From Gelatoporia subvermispora B (lineage: Eukaryota; Basidiomycota; Agaricomycetes; Polyporales; Gelatoporiaceae), in assembly GCA_000320605.2 (NCBI GenBank), contig KB445806.1, positions 105,500-169,499 on the forward strand: a stretch of 64,000 bases of DNA. Reading direction: 5' to 3'. The notes beneath the pieces are model-generated. The model did no database searches, was not told where the DNA came from, and saw only the letters and a list, made by a program, of their open reading frames with translations. Position numbers and translations under genes: made by a program. Positions 1 through 14,112 of the stretch are shown one piece after another (position 1 is the first letter of the stretch; each line of letters begins with the position of its first letter).

Positions 1-1450
1 TTATGTGCGGGCACACCCGTCGATCCTTGGGTTCTCTTTCCACGGGTCCAGCTGGAGCTCCGTAGCGCCGCAAGTCGCGGAGTTGGTCCAGCGACCGTGA
101 GATGTTCCAGGGAGTCCTCTGCACTCCAGAAGCTGATGCAGGTGGGTGCGCAGCGTCACGCTGTCATTGATTGGTGCATATCTCATCGATAGAACAAGGA
201 CATGAGCGAATCAAGCACAAAGGTGTTCCTGGTGCACTTGGATGTTCTGATCTTAGGGCATGTCCTGATGCGACGTAGATTCGGCACGCTTCATTGAACT
301 CCGACAGCAATTACCAACGTCCCACCTGGCACTCTCAAAATTCGCTTCGCCCTTTCGTGGTTTTCTACACTCAAATTTTCCACTCGTTGACACCCGCCGT
401 GATGCTGCCATCGTGTTGCAACAGCGGACAGTAGGCTCAGCGTTCACGTACTTCTCACTACCTCCTACGCGGACGATGGGTAACTTTCAGGACCTGCATG
501 GCGAGGCCTGGCGCGACTTTACACACTGTCTACGTCGATAGACGCAGCCTCGGTAGATGTTCGGCTCTGGCTGAACGCTCGCTGACGCGTGAGGCTTAGG
601 CTTGCTGCCGATCATCGTGGCTAGAGCATAGTGTCTCACTTTCAAACTACAGGCCCACGAACTTGAATTTACGCAATGCCAGGATACTTCAGCGCCGGGC
701 AACAACATGGATGGGTATGTGGCGCTACGTTGTTTGTATATTCTTGCTTGAGCATCAAGCCGACGCCTCCTGGATGCAAGTATTTGAGCAAGCCTTCCAC
801 CAAAGGTGATTGCTTCAACGTCACCTAGTAGTGAAATCGAGTACTGTATCTTTTCGACCGATCCGGCGCGGGGTGTGACCCGTGACCAAAAGTTACAGAG
901 CGGCGACAGCGGCGGGCTCAGTTGTTACCCAGTGACACTTGCCTAAAGCGGACGGCGGACTACGGCGGGCGGCGGGGTGGGCGCATCTATCACTGCCCTG
1001 GGGAGCGCATAGTGCGCCGTGAGCACTGGCAAAGGTTAACGAGCGATAACAACCTGTATCTATGCCATTTCTAAGTTTTCTGCGCCGCAGGCGCGATTTT
1101 TATATTTGTCCCAACCGTTTGTCACGACCGGTGGGGATGGCTGTGACACCGTTACATGGTCCGAAATCCGGCGAGGATGACCCCTGTGTTATGCGTGACC
1201 GCCGGATCGGTCGAAAAGATACAGTACATGCAGCGGACATGTGACGCTCATCCCCAATCCTTTGACAAATACAAGCCATCCTTAGTATTCAGCGAGTCGT
1301 AGAGGTCGAAATACAATGAGGGGGAACGAGTGTCATGGGTGGTTGGTCGCTACAAGATGAACAAATGTGGCTTGTCGAGTGTGGCGCGAGGTCACGTGGC
1401 GCGAATTCGAAGCATGATGTGACTGGCATCACATTTGCCGAAGCACAGAG
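1..1450. repeat. Duplicated non-coding segment, copy A (interrupted by MITE)
   Basis: Blocks in this stretch recur in the same order and orientation at about 4395-5440. Examples are 1-190 against 4402-4580 (including a shared run through 'gcgccgcaagtcgcggagtt'), about 220-420 against 4620-4790, the block around 590-620 against 4980-5010, and 1295-1425 against 5285-5415. Nucleotide identity in the best blocks is roughly 80-85% by eye. Amino-acid changes in the matching small ORFs are not conservative, so I see no protein signal and regard it as duplicated intergenic DNA. It begins at or beyond the left window edge. The MITE at 844-1224 lies inside it and is absent from the other copy. Confidence 0.75.
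842..1226. mobile_element. MITE-like element, 25-bp perfect TIRs, TA target duplication
   Basis: The sequence at 844-868 (starting CTGTATCTTTTCG) is the exact reverse complement of 1200-1224 (ending AAAAGATACAG), giving 25-bp perfect terminal inverted repeats around 381 bp. Both ends abut TA (842-843 and 1225-1226), the target duplication typical of Tc1/mariner-superfamily elements. No transposase-sized ORF is inside, so it is non-autonomous. The paralogous segment at 5180-5250 aligns on both flanks and has a single TA (5217-5218) where the element sits here, so it serves as an empty site. The interior is GC-rich near 940-990. Confidence 0.85.
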
Positions 1451-2556
1451 TTCTGCCTCGAAGCAATGACATTCGATACTCCGCAAGTATACAGTACATG
1501 TGGTAGAGGTCGGATGCCGGGACATGAATACATGCGAACTTGTGATTGTCTATGAATGACTCGGAGAAGCCTGACACCTATGAGCTTTTACATTCTCACT
1601 GCTTTTCTCAGCGCCGGCCAGTCAATGATGGACAGCCAAAAAGTGGCAATCATACTTCTTATGCTTTTCGTAAGTCTCCACAAGTCTCCAGCCATCCTCG
1701 CGCTGCGAAACCAAGGCAAAGCATCATAAGTTGGCTAGGATGACTTTAGATCTCGTGGGAACTAAGTACAAACTCCGATCCGGGGGAGGCACGATCCCGA
1801 TCAGCTCACGAGTCTCGACGGCTACGAGCTGTAGCAGCGATGCAGATGTAGATGCATCCGGGCTCTCCACGTTTGCATAGATGTCGGTCTATCGTCTGTA
1901 CCATCTATGACTCAGACAAAGACCACAACGCTTGTTAATCAAGGAGCCCATCCGTCTAGAACAACAGCGCTACATATACACAGAAAACTCGCACGGGGTG
2001 AAGAATGAATGCGGAGATTGGCGAGAGGGAAGAGGCTACACAAGGTATCAACAACGCAGTGCACAGATCATAAGAACAAAAAGTAGGAGTGGGTATGCAA
2101 GTGCGCATTACGACAACGTAGCTCGTCCGAATCTTGTGACCACGACGTTCACACCCGTGCTTCAGCTAAGGTGGGCTCCCACCGGCACCTCGGGACCGTT
2201 TTCTTCTCAATGCACTCCCTACAGGTCCTTCGTCAGCACGTTCACAAACCGCCACCGATGACAATAACGAAAGCCCGGAGATACGGGAATGCCGGCCCGT
2301 GCAATGTCGGGCACTCTTGAGCCGTTAGTACCCACTCTCAGCTCTGCGAGCCCGATATGCTCTGCTGTAGCGGCGGGGACGGGTCGCACGTATAAAATGA
2401 AAGCTGACTTACGGGCAAGGCTGTCCCGAGTTCTTCTTCCCAGTGCACCTCTTGGCCCTTTCCGAGCACGGAAGACATGACCCGCCAGCTCGCTGTTTGA
2501 GCTCAGGCGGGGGAGGCCACCGGGGATGCCCCCAAGATGTACTTGCGTCGTATTGC
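1451..2556. other. Intergenic, no gene recognised
   Basis: Only short unrelated ORFs are present on either strand. I found no conserved peptide, splice pattern or repeat. It lies downstream of the minus-strand gene ending at 2557. Confidence 0.5.
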
Positions 2557-4337
2557 CTAGGGCCGTCTCGTTCGCCTTCTTTCGTTGATGAGCCTGTGAG
2601 TATCAGTATCAGCCTGTTCGTTTCGCTTACTGAGGAAGAGTGCTAGCGCCATACCGGAACCATTGACACTCTGCGAATCGGTGCTCGGGTCGGCAGCGGC
2701 GCGCCGATCCTTCGACTTTTTTGTCTTCGAGCCGGTCTTTCGTCGCCTATGCCGTCGATTCTCGCGCATTGGGCCAGATGACGGCTCAATGGGCTCTGGA
2801 TCTTCACGGGGCCAACTCGTGCTCAGGGCGGGTTGGCTCGCATCCGTGGGGTAAGCCACGCTACTGGGGATGACTTGTCCCATGTCTGAGGTGCGTCGCC
2901 ACGTTCATCAGTGTGACTGCGTGTCACTGTGCATACACATACCTTGCATCACACCTTGTGCGTTGGGCACCGGTCCGGTGTACAGTGGCGTATCATATGT
3001 CGACACCATGTCGACCGACATGGACATGTCGTACGGCAGCATGTTGCTGTTGAAAACTAATTGCCCTACGTCTGGGTCTTATCACATCATGATCGAATCG
3101 AATGTGCGCATCCGTGGACACACGTACCCTGCGTGGCACCGGGGACACTGAACAGCTGTGTGTTGATTGGCAGCGCCTGCGACATCGGCATGAACACGTT
3201 CTGTGTGTCGCCTGGGGTGACGGGCGTCGGCCTGGTATACTCCGACTCGTTGTATATCGGCCTGGAGTACTCTGGCTCCCCAAATGTCGGGCTAGTGTAC
3301 CCCGGCTCGGCATATGTCCCCATGGACGCGCCGTACATCAGCATACCATCGTTGTTGGCCCAAGGTCCCAGACCTGAGATGCGTAGCAGTGTCATGTTAA
3401 GCCAGCAAGCGTACATCCTTGGACATGCGTACCCTGAGTATCGCTGTGGGTGCTGAACATTTCTGGGATGTACACCGGCATAGACGTATTGTATGGCCAC
3501 GTGTCGCCGCCATGGGAGACAAGGTGATCCACGTCTGAGATGGGGCAATACGTCACAACATTATTAGATGGAACTTAATACGCGTGCGAGTACACGTACC
3601 TTGCATGTACTCAGACATGCCGGCTATATACATTGACATATCATACTCTGCCGTGTTGTACGACGGCGTAGAGCACATTGCCTCGGACGTGGTGCTGAGA
3701 AACTGGGCTTCTTGCATGCTACTGAGAGGTCCAGGCAGGTTCTTGGATTGCTATCAGTACGGCTGCTACTGGACAACGAGGAGTTGTAACTGACCTCGTG
3801 TTGTACGGGTTGAATCCACTGGGACAATCCCGCGATGGGTGCATCTATAGCTTCACGTTGTTCAGTATCTTGGAGGTACTGAATCGTCTCATGAACATAT
3901 TCTCCGGCTGGAGGGATATACTGATTATTCGGATTGTTCATCTTTAAACACGCTCATCAGTACAATGCCTCCAACGGCCTGCTTTTGCTAGGGATAGTGT
4001 GCCCCCACACATCGCTAATCTTCCAAGAGCAGCTAGGCCGCTACGCTGTCTGTTGAGTACTGAATTACCAGCGACAGACAACGATGATTGACGTCGTGTT
4101 TGTTTGCTGCCGTGCTGCACATAAACTCCTCACCTGAATAGGTGTTTCGAACAGATCCATTGCTTCGCCTCGTGCGTATCTTGAGATTTTCGGCGGAGGA
4201 TATCGCAACAGTTCGTCAACGCTATGGGGCACGTAGCAACTATGACGATGGGGAACCGAGGTGGGCAGGTATTGCATCCCCGCAGAGATCATGGACATCG
4301 CACTCGATGAGTCGATTGAGTATGGACTGTAATCCAT
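2557..4337 (-). CDS. Unrecognised Tyr/Met/Pro/Ser-rich protein with repeated phase-1 exons
   Basis: I do not recognise this protein. The model on the minus strand is 4337-4134, 3941-3795, 3702-3600, 3534-3433, 3373-3128, 3056-2943 and 2885-2557, and it closes to 414 codons plus stop. Exons 4, 5 and 6 begin and end in phase 1. Exons 3-6 all end in a Gln-Gly codon boundary (MQ, TQ, TQ, MQ before the split Gly) followed by GTACG/GTATG donors. The peptides share a loose theme of Tyr, Met, Pro and Ser, with runs such as MSMYIAGMSEYMQ, MLPYDMSMSVDM and SAMSMISAGMQYLP. The C-terminus has a strongly basic stretch (RENRRHRRRKTGSKTKKSKDR) resembling a nuclear localisation signal. No signal peptide or membrane segment is seen. 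The weakest junction is the acceptor before 3941 (AAAG), so the first exon could belong elsewhere. It is flanked by direct repeats A and B. Confidence 0.7.
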
Positions 4338-4389
4338 TTATATGATGGGAGAGGTTCACGACGAGGGGGTGAAGGGTCGAGCCAGCGGA

Positions 4390-5440
4390 AAACTTCAGCT
4401 TATGTGCGGGCACGCCCGTCAACTCATGGCTTCTCTTTCCACGGGTCCAGCTGGGAGCTCCGTAGCGCCGCAAGTCGCGGAGTTGGTCCAACGAGCGTGG
4501 GATGATTCAGGATAATCTCTGCACTCTAGAAGCTGATGCAGGTGGGTGCGTCGCGTCGCGCTGTCATTGTTTCGTCTCTGATCGATAGAACAAGGGCATG
4601 CGCGAATCAAGCAGAAGGACATTCCTGGTAGACTTGAACCTTGTGGATCTGGTGCGCGTCCTGACGCGGCGTACATTCAGCATTCATCGTTAATATGCGG
4701 CAGCCCGTGCCAACATCCCATTCTGGGCTCCCCCAACTTTGGCCCTCCGCCTCCTCGCAAGTCCATTTGTCCGAAGGCCCTGTCATTTGGCATATCGGGT
4801 ACCGTGACTGCGAACAAGAGCCCTTCGAGCTCATCAAGGTCTCACTATCTACTTCGCAAATAACTAGTTGCACTTAGGTTCCCATGCCGAGATCCAGGCG
4901 GGCCTTCACACAAGGCCTGTGCACAGGCACAGAAGCCATAAGTGCTCGGCTTTAGCTAAATGCTGTCTCACGAGTAGGGCTCAGGCTCGCTGCCGATCAT
5001 CGTGGCTAGAGCCCAGCGTCCAGAAATGCAATCCTGTAGACTATACTCTACGACTTGATGATCCGGCTCAACGGAATGGAGTCCTTGTTTGCGTTGCTGT
5101 ATGTGAGTGGGGTGTTGAGCATCGACGTGGCGGTTCCGACTCGTCCTGCGTGCAAAAATTCGAGTAAGTCTCCGCTCGAGAGATGACTACTTCGATGTCA
5201 CCTCATGTTGACCACATACAGCGGATGTGAGCTGCTCATTCGCAGGCCGCTGTTGGAATCCAGCTGATATCAGCTTCCAGCCAGTTGTAGAGAGCGAAAT
5301 ATGACGGGGGGAACAGTTGGGGATGCAGTTCCTTGCCACAACATGAACGAGTGTGGCGTGCCGCGTGAGGTCACGTAGCGCGCATTCGAAGCGCGGCATG
5401 TGACCTGCATCACACTGGCCGGGATCTGATGGATCTCAAC
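4390..5440. repeat. Duplicated non-coding segment, copy B (empty-site copy)
   Basis: This is the second copy of the segment at 1-1450, in direct orientation. It lies immediately upstream of the start of the minus-strand gene at 4337, so it probably includes that gene's promoter. It lacks the MITE found in copy A and shows the pre-insertion TA at 5217-5218. Small ORFs inside are not conserved as protein between copies. Confidence 0.75.
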
Positions 5441-6624
5441 TTTGCGCTATTACGACCTCGGTCAGCGATCCTCGAAATATGCGTCATAGTCAAGCGATGC
5501 AAATCGGCAATGAAGCGCACTAATGTCAGTCTCACTCAGGCTGTCTAGGACAGAAGACCGCCATGTGTCATACACACTGGCCTGGCGACTAGCGGTGATA
5601 GAATCCAATTACCTCCATAGTTCAGCGGGGTGATGAACACGACCACTCTTGCGACGCACTGGGCTATTGCAAGGCAGAGGTGGAGTATTTTGAAAATTCA
5701 TTTCGTCCTGTGGAGTCTTAACATTGTCAAATCTCAGAATACAGCAGCCGAAGCGTCAAACTGAAATACCACCGCAGACGAGTCTGCCAAAGTCATTAGC
5801 ATCGGGAACGCGCCAAGAAGGCCGAGAGGTATTGCCTTGTGATGTTTTTTACGGAGCGATGTGCTATCCGTACATAAGCTTGTTCTAAAGGGGCACATTA
5901 AATCGCCGTTGTCCGCGCAGGGGGACTATGGGCCGTCACAGGCGAGACACGTTTGGCAAATGCTTTTAAGAGTCGATCTATCAAACTGGATATACGAAAT
6001 TATGCGGAACTGCACAACAAACTACACCGATCTCAAAATATCGAGGGAGATATTCGACTGCCTTTAACACTCGCTCAATTGTGACGTTAGCCAACCTGAG
6101 GCGCTAGAGCGAACTTTTCGACAAGGCGCGTCGGCGCAGGTCGCGGCAGGTGTATCATTTATGTACCAGCATAAAAATAACGGAAGCACCCGAGTCCCAA
6201 GGAGAGTAGATTGACTTGTCTTCCCTGCCGTCTTGGGTATTTCGCATATGATGCGTGAATTTCGACACACCTATCATAGGGCCTCGGCGGAGCAGAGAAG
6301 GCGCTGAGGAGCATCGACAGGCAAATAAAGAGCGCCTGCATCATGTGTAAGATGTCGTTGACCGTGACCAACGCACGTGCCAATCGTTCGAACGTATTCG
6401 GAGACCTGCTTCTGTGCTTCTGATGATCGCATCTTGCTCTAAAAGACAATACATTCGACGACAGGGGACTCCGGGGACTCTGAGAGAAGTCGCTACACCT
6501 CATGTTCCTGGGAAACGCCGAAGCTACGGGAAATCGTTTCACAGGAAGGTGCCACATGAGATGACCCGTACTAATATCAGGCAGTACCCTGCACGCCCAG
6601 GCAAACTCTCCCCATCGTCCAGCC
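5441..6624. other. Intergenic, no gene recognised
   Basis: No convincing coding exon, repeat or RNA was found. The last few hundred bases are presumably the P450 promoter. A minus-strand ORF at 6159-6677 overlaps the P450 start and has no recognisable similarity. Confidence 0.5.
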
Positions 6625-8660
6625 ATGCATCGCTTCTTCCGAATGGACAGGATACTGCGAGACTTGTCTCCAGACAAATTACCTTCGTATCTATCACTGC
6701 TCTTTGTGTCGGTGGCTCTGTTGTATGCTCTTTCCCGGCGGCGTTCACGCCTCTCTCTTCCTCCCGGCCCCTCCGGGCTCCCAATAATCGGGAATACGCT
6801 GCAGATGCCGCATGAGCGCCAGTGGCTTCAATTTACGGAATGGGCAAAGGCATATGGTTGGTGGATGAACTAATTTGCAACTGTTCTGACTCAATTCAGG
6901 CGATATCGTGTACTTGTCTGTGCTCGGAACACCGGTCATTATCCTCAATTCCTCGAAAGTCATCTCGGAGCTCCTCGATAAGAGAAGTGCAATATACTCT
7001 GACAGGCCTAGTCTGCCTATGGCAGGCGAGCTGTACGCTTCCTGATATGGTCCTAGGTACATGAGCTCAGATGCACTCATTAGGGTGGGGTACGATGCGT
7101 CACTTCCACTTTGCCACTATGGCCCTCGCCACCGCGAACTGCGCAAGCTGTTTGCAGAAGCTATCAACCCTCGTACGGCAAGGGGGATGTACCCCATTTT
7201 CGAGCAGAAAGTACAACAGTTCCTCTCCCGCATCACCAAGAGTCCCATGGACCTAGTACCTAATATTCGATTGTGAGTACACGTTCAACTACGATCGAAG
7301 CATAGCTAATCACCTTGCCACGCGTCAGGTTTGTAGCAAGTATTGTCTTCCAAGTGTCCCACGGGCGCGATGTTGTAGACAGGCAGGATCCGTTAGTCAT
7401 CATAGCCGACCAGGCTACAGAGGACTTCTCTGCTGCAACAGTCGTCGGCGCGTTTTTGGTGGATGTCATGCCGATTCGTGAGGATGCCGAATAAAATTTC
7501 GCAATAACCTGTGTACTGATATAACGTAGTGAAATATGTACCAGAGTGGTTCCCTGGAGCAGAATTCAAGAGACAAGCGCGAAAGTGGCGCAAAACTATG
7601 AAAATACTTCACGACGAGGAGTACGATGTGATCGTCAGCCAAGCGGTGAGCAGCTTCATATGGCATTTAGTGGGACTCTTTTTTGGGACACTGAACATGC
7701 GTGTTGCAGGCGCATGGAAAAGTGCCATCGTCATTCACGACGAGTCTTGTTGAGAGGAACCCAGATAGAACGCCCGAGCAGGACGATATCTTCCGATGGG
7801 CGTCGGCTGGAATGTATTCCGGTATGTGGCTCATCGCGCAGGACTCTGTTTTCGATTGCTGACAATTACGTCAACAAGGGGGTGCTGACACGGTATTCAT
7901 CGACCGAGGTTAACTACAGGGTGAAACCCTAACATACCTTGCAGGTCTCCTCAGCCATCGAATCCTTTTTCCTCGCGATGAGTCTGCATCCGGACGTCCA
8001 GCACCGCGCTCACGAAGAGCTCGATAGGGTCGTCGGAACGACTCGCGTCCCGGATATCGATGATCGATCTCACCTTCCATATATCGAGGCTCTGTTACGT
8101 GAGGTGTACCGGTGGAATCCCGTTGCTCCTACGGGTACGTATCTGCGGTGTCTCGGGACACCATGAACGAGCGTCGATCAGCTCTTTTGCAGCGCTACCT
8201 CATCGGCTGATCGAGGACGACGTTTATGAAGGCTATCGCATCCCGGCTGGAGCACTGGTCGTTCCAAACAGCTGGTTAGGTATTCAATTTGTTTGTTATC
8301 TGCTGCCTGCGTTAAGGTCGGTCAGGGGCATAATGCACGATCCGGCAATATATCCAAACCCTATGGAGTTCAAGCCGGAACGTTACCTGGCTGCTCAGGC
8401 GAGAAATCTCAACCCTGATCCGCGTTCATTCGCATTCGGTTATGGAAGACGGTAAGCATGCTGCTTCACAGGCGGATGTGCGATCACTGGATGGCTGAAT
8501 CGCATGTTATAGCGTCTGTCCTGGACAGAGACTCGCCGACGATGTCTTGTTCGCGACCGTCGCCATCACTTTATCCCTATTTGACGTTAGTCCTCCACGC
8601 GATGCTACGGGATCCAGTAAGCGTGTTGAGGTGGAATACACAGCGGGTTCTGTCAGGTGA
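6625..8660 (+). CDS. Cytochrome P450 monooxygenase (possibly damaged)
   Basis: This is a heme-thiolate monooxygenase of the fungal microsomal type; substrate unknown. Exons are 6625-6856, 6900-7032, 7057-7272, 7329-7477, 7530-7645, 7710-7821, 7879-7892, 7945-8134, 8193-8274, 8326-8451 and 8513-8660, giving 505 residues. Visible features are an N-terminal membrane anchor (about residues 15-36), the hinge PPGPSGLPIIGN, the I-helix motif GGADT encoded across a 14-nt exon, the helix-K ExxR (EVYR, near 377) and the heme loop FGYGRRVCPG (Cys near 459). Two oddities exist. The join 7032/7057 removes only 24 nt, which otherwise contain an in-frame TGA. The C-terminus stops early after VEYTAGSVR, although a related-looking tail continues in another frame. 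It may therefore be a recent pseudogene. An alternative upstream or downstream Met (6643) is possible as start. Confidence 0.85.
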
Positions 8661-9806
8661 GCGCGATGCACTACAGCCCTCGCGCAAGCGCTGATCCAGG
8701 GGACGGGGTAGCCACCCGAAGAACCTAGAATGTCACATAACACCGCGGTCAGCTGCGGCGGAGAATCTTCTTGCTGCGTCGTCGGGAGAATGACGGACAT
8801 CGTTCTAGAGTATATGTTCGATAGCGTGCATGTGCTGAAGAGGACCCTACCCTCACTCTCTCGACATCCTTACCATTCCGGCCTTCTGTGTACGCACTGG
8901 GCTGCAGCGCCCAAAGAAGTTCGGGGTCCTGGAAGCACGAGGCACCGCATTCGAAATGTAACTCTAGCGCAGGTCCCTGCCAATCTGATACGAACCTCCC
9001 AAAGAAAGCGTCCCGTGCAGACATTTCCTCGAGTGACCACTAAGCGACGTCCCGAACTTAGGACAAATTACCCCTATATCGTGACCCAATTTTTTCATCG
9101 TGTGACAGCCCCGAGCTGCGCTTCACATGGACCTACAAGCACAAAAATGTTCTGGTCGAAGTAGGTCTGATGGAAAGCCGGACATGAACACGCGTTGGCT
9201 TGAGGAATAGCGATTTGGGCGATGAGATCGTGTGCAAATGTCGCTGCTGAGGAAGCGCGGCGAAGCGGGCGACCTTCGGGTCAATTGAGCGACGCAGAAG
9301 TTTCCATGGTGGTAACAGCGGCCCTGCGGTTCCGACGTGTAGTTCCGTAATGCTGAGGAAATTGAACTTGAGCAAGTCCCATTGTATGCATAGGGCCTGC
9401 CAGGGCGAAGAAGCATCAGGTGATCCGATGAGAGCAGATCATATGAACATCGCAGCTCCAACTCAGCGAAGGAATGATACTTCATCATTTTACCCGTTAC
9501 TAGCGTAACCTTCCCGTAACGAATGCTCAATCTAACGCTTTTACCTGACCATTTGCGTCGATGGAGATGGTTCGTGAGCCACGGCCTCACGCACATCCGA
9601 AGTGCCAAGCGTCACTCACGATACCCTTGGTCCCCTCGCCGCCCACTCACGTCTTGTCCACACGCGTACCAGCACCGCAGCGAACATCACGATGAATCGA
9701 ACTCTGATCCCGATATGCAAGTGTTACAACATCAATAGACTCAAATCTCATCAAATACCATGAACACATGCCCCACTACGAGATATCACTTCTCTGCAAC
9801 TCACTG
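8661..9806. other. Intergenic, no gene recognised
   Basis: Overlapping small ORFs on both strands (for example 8730-9164 plus and 9123-9608 minus) show no domain, repeat or splice logic. They are taken as chance. Confidence 0.5.
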
Positions 9807-10926
9807 TCAGCTACGAACTACCAAAGAAAACAAACGGCCAAACAACGTACTCGGGCCTAGCTTCATCCACTTGGGCATCTTCATATCTGTCTTCGTCGAT
9901 GCAGAGCTGCCAGACACCGGGACCTTCCCCGACGACGACGCGCTTCCCGAGTCTTTCGCAAAGTCTTTCGAAGGCTCCTGGTCAAAATTTGGTGGCAGCG
10001 GCAGGTCCTGCGCCTGGGCGAGAATCGATGGGTTCAGCGGCGCGGGGACGTCCGAGTCTGCGTCAGACGTGCTCGTGAGCGGGAAGCATTCGTAGACGTG
10101 TAACATGAAAGCGTACGATTCAGGCTGTCGTCCTCGAAGCGGAGGAGGAGCATGGATGACGGCGCAAGCTGTAGGTCCACGAGGGAGAGGTCGCGCACCG
10201 TCGGATCGGACACCTTGAACTCACGCTTCGGCGGCGTCTGGTCTTACGGTGCATATGGTCAGCAACTGCAACTGGTGACGTACACAGTAAAAGGGGAAGG
10301 AGAGGGCGCGAGAAGTGAATGTGCACGTACAGAGCACGAACTTGATCGGCTTGACGTCCTCGCGGAGTGAGCCCCGCACGAACGCATACACAGCCTTGAT
10401 CTTGTCCGTTGAGGGGAACGTCTTTTCGAGCTGGCTGCGGTCGCTAAACTTCACGCGGATCGTCGTCTAGTGCATATAGTCAGCTTTCGTGCACAGGACA
10501 AAGATCAAGAGGAGGGACGCACCTGTGGCCATCGAGCGTGCCGGGCCTTTTCCTCCGCCTCGCGCTGTACCCGCGTGCGCAAAGGGGCGTTGACGAGCGC
10601 ATCGGTGCGCGCGGAGAGCGAGGCTTGCTGCGCCCTGAGCTCTGCAGCGGTTGGCGTGAAGTATGATTCAGGGAGTTCGCCTGTCGTTGTGTCGTCCGCA
10701 GGAGCACCCGGAGGGAGGTAGAGGGGTGCGCCGTCAGTGAATGGTGCACATAGATGATGGCCACGCACATACGGGGCTGGGAGGCGGACGTAGACGTGGG
10801 CGGGCGGTAGTACTTGAATGTCGGTGCTTCCGCAGGTGTGGGTGCGGACGTTGCGGTCGGCGGTGCGGGCGGTGCAGTGCTCTGGGTAGCTTCTGTGCTG
10901 GATCCTGGCTGATCGATAGTAGACAT
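9807..10926 (-). CDS. UBX-domain protein (ASPL/TUG/Ubx4 type, Cdc48 adaptor)
   Basis: The predicted protein is a ubiquitin-like UBX cofactor that recruits the AAA ATPase Cdc48/p97. Minus-strand exons are 10926-10773, 10680-10523, 10466-10331, 10242-10117 and 10057-9807, giving 274 residues. The centre carries the family's pre-UBX helix (LSARTDALVNAPLRTRVQRE). This is followed by the UBX fold, TTIRVKFSDRSQLEKTFPS then YAFVRGSLREDVKPIKFVL, and the strand LAPSSMLLLRFED near residue 185. The tail is Ser/Pro-rich and ends with the family-like motif MPKWMKLG. The first intron (96 nt) could be partly coding because its 3' part stays open (GAPLYLPPG), but no acceptor supports that. The gene is divergent from the RNA helicase gene with about 650 bp between starts. 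Confidence 0.85.
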
Positions 10927-11465
10927 GATGCCCTAGGGTACAATATGTTCTGTGAATATGCGTCAAGAGGCGTTGGAGGGTATCGCGTTCGCCGTTCGGT
11001 GTATGTTGTGGCTGAGTGAGTTGCTAAAGTCGCTGCCTGCACGCGCTTACGAGTACTGAGAACTTCCTGGAACATGCTGGCCTTATACCCTCAAATTATC
11101 TCCTTCCGGATGTCTGATGGTACAGAGCTGCTAGATAAAAAGGCCAGGAGGAGCTGGCTATCGTTCGTGCCGACTAAGTCATACATTTATTGACCTCAAT
11201 CCCGACAGAGGGTGTACTTATGCCGCATGAGTTCTAATACTTCGTGCGGCCCTTCTCCTATACAGAATGTACGAGCGAGACTAAATGCGAGGATCAATAC
11301 ACCGCCCGCTTTTGTGCTGTCGTCGGCGGCGAGCTAACGGTGCTCGAACCCTCGACGCCGATGCCGACAGCGAGGGGACAGTCAGCGCAGGCGTCAAAGG
11401 CCGCCACCCGCGCCATTGATCTCGTGCCGGATGTCCGTTCGCTTATGTAAGCCAAAATGCGGCCA

Positions 11466-11473
11466 TATATAAA
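11466..11473 (+). promoter_or_regulatory. TATA box upstream of the DEAD-box helicase gene
   Basis: TATATAAA lies about 100 bp upstream of the ATG at 11575 and is followed by a pyrimidine-rich leader (about 11500-11560). Both are typical of a strongly expressed fungal housekeeping promoter. The assignment rests on position and motif only. Confidence 0.5.
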
Positions 11474-11574
11474 CCCCGCAGGCGCTTTTTGTGCCGATTT
11501 TCACCCACAGCCCCCTGCTCCCTCCCTTTCTTCACGACTCTAGACTTTCCCCCTCCCACATCTTCTCATCCATA

Positions 11575-14112
<2,538 letters not shown>

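Noticed and set aside
1..450. Matching small minus-strand ORFs in the duplicated segments as a conserved protein
   Set aside because: Between copies the amino-acid substitutions are frequent and non-conservative and flanking indels break the frame, as expected for non-coding DNA.
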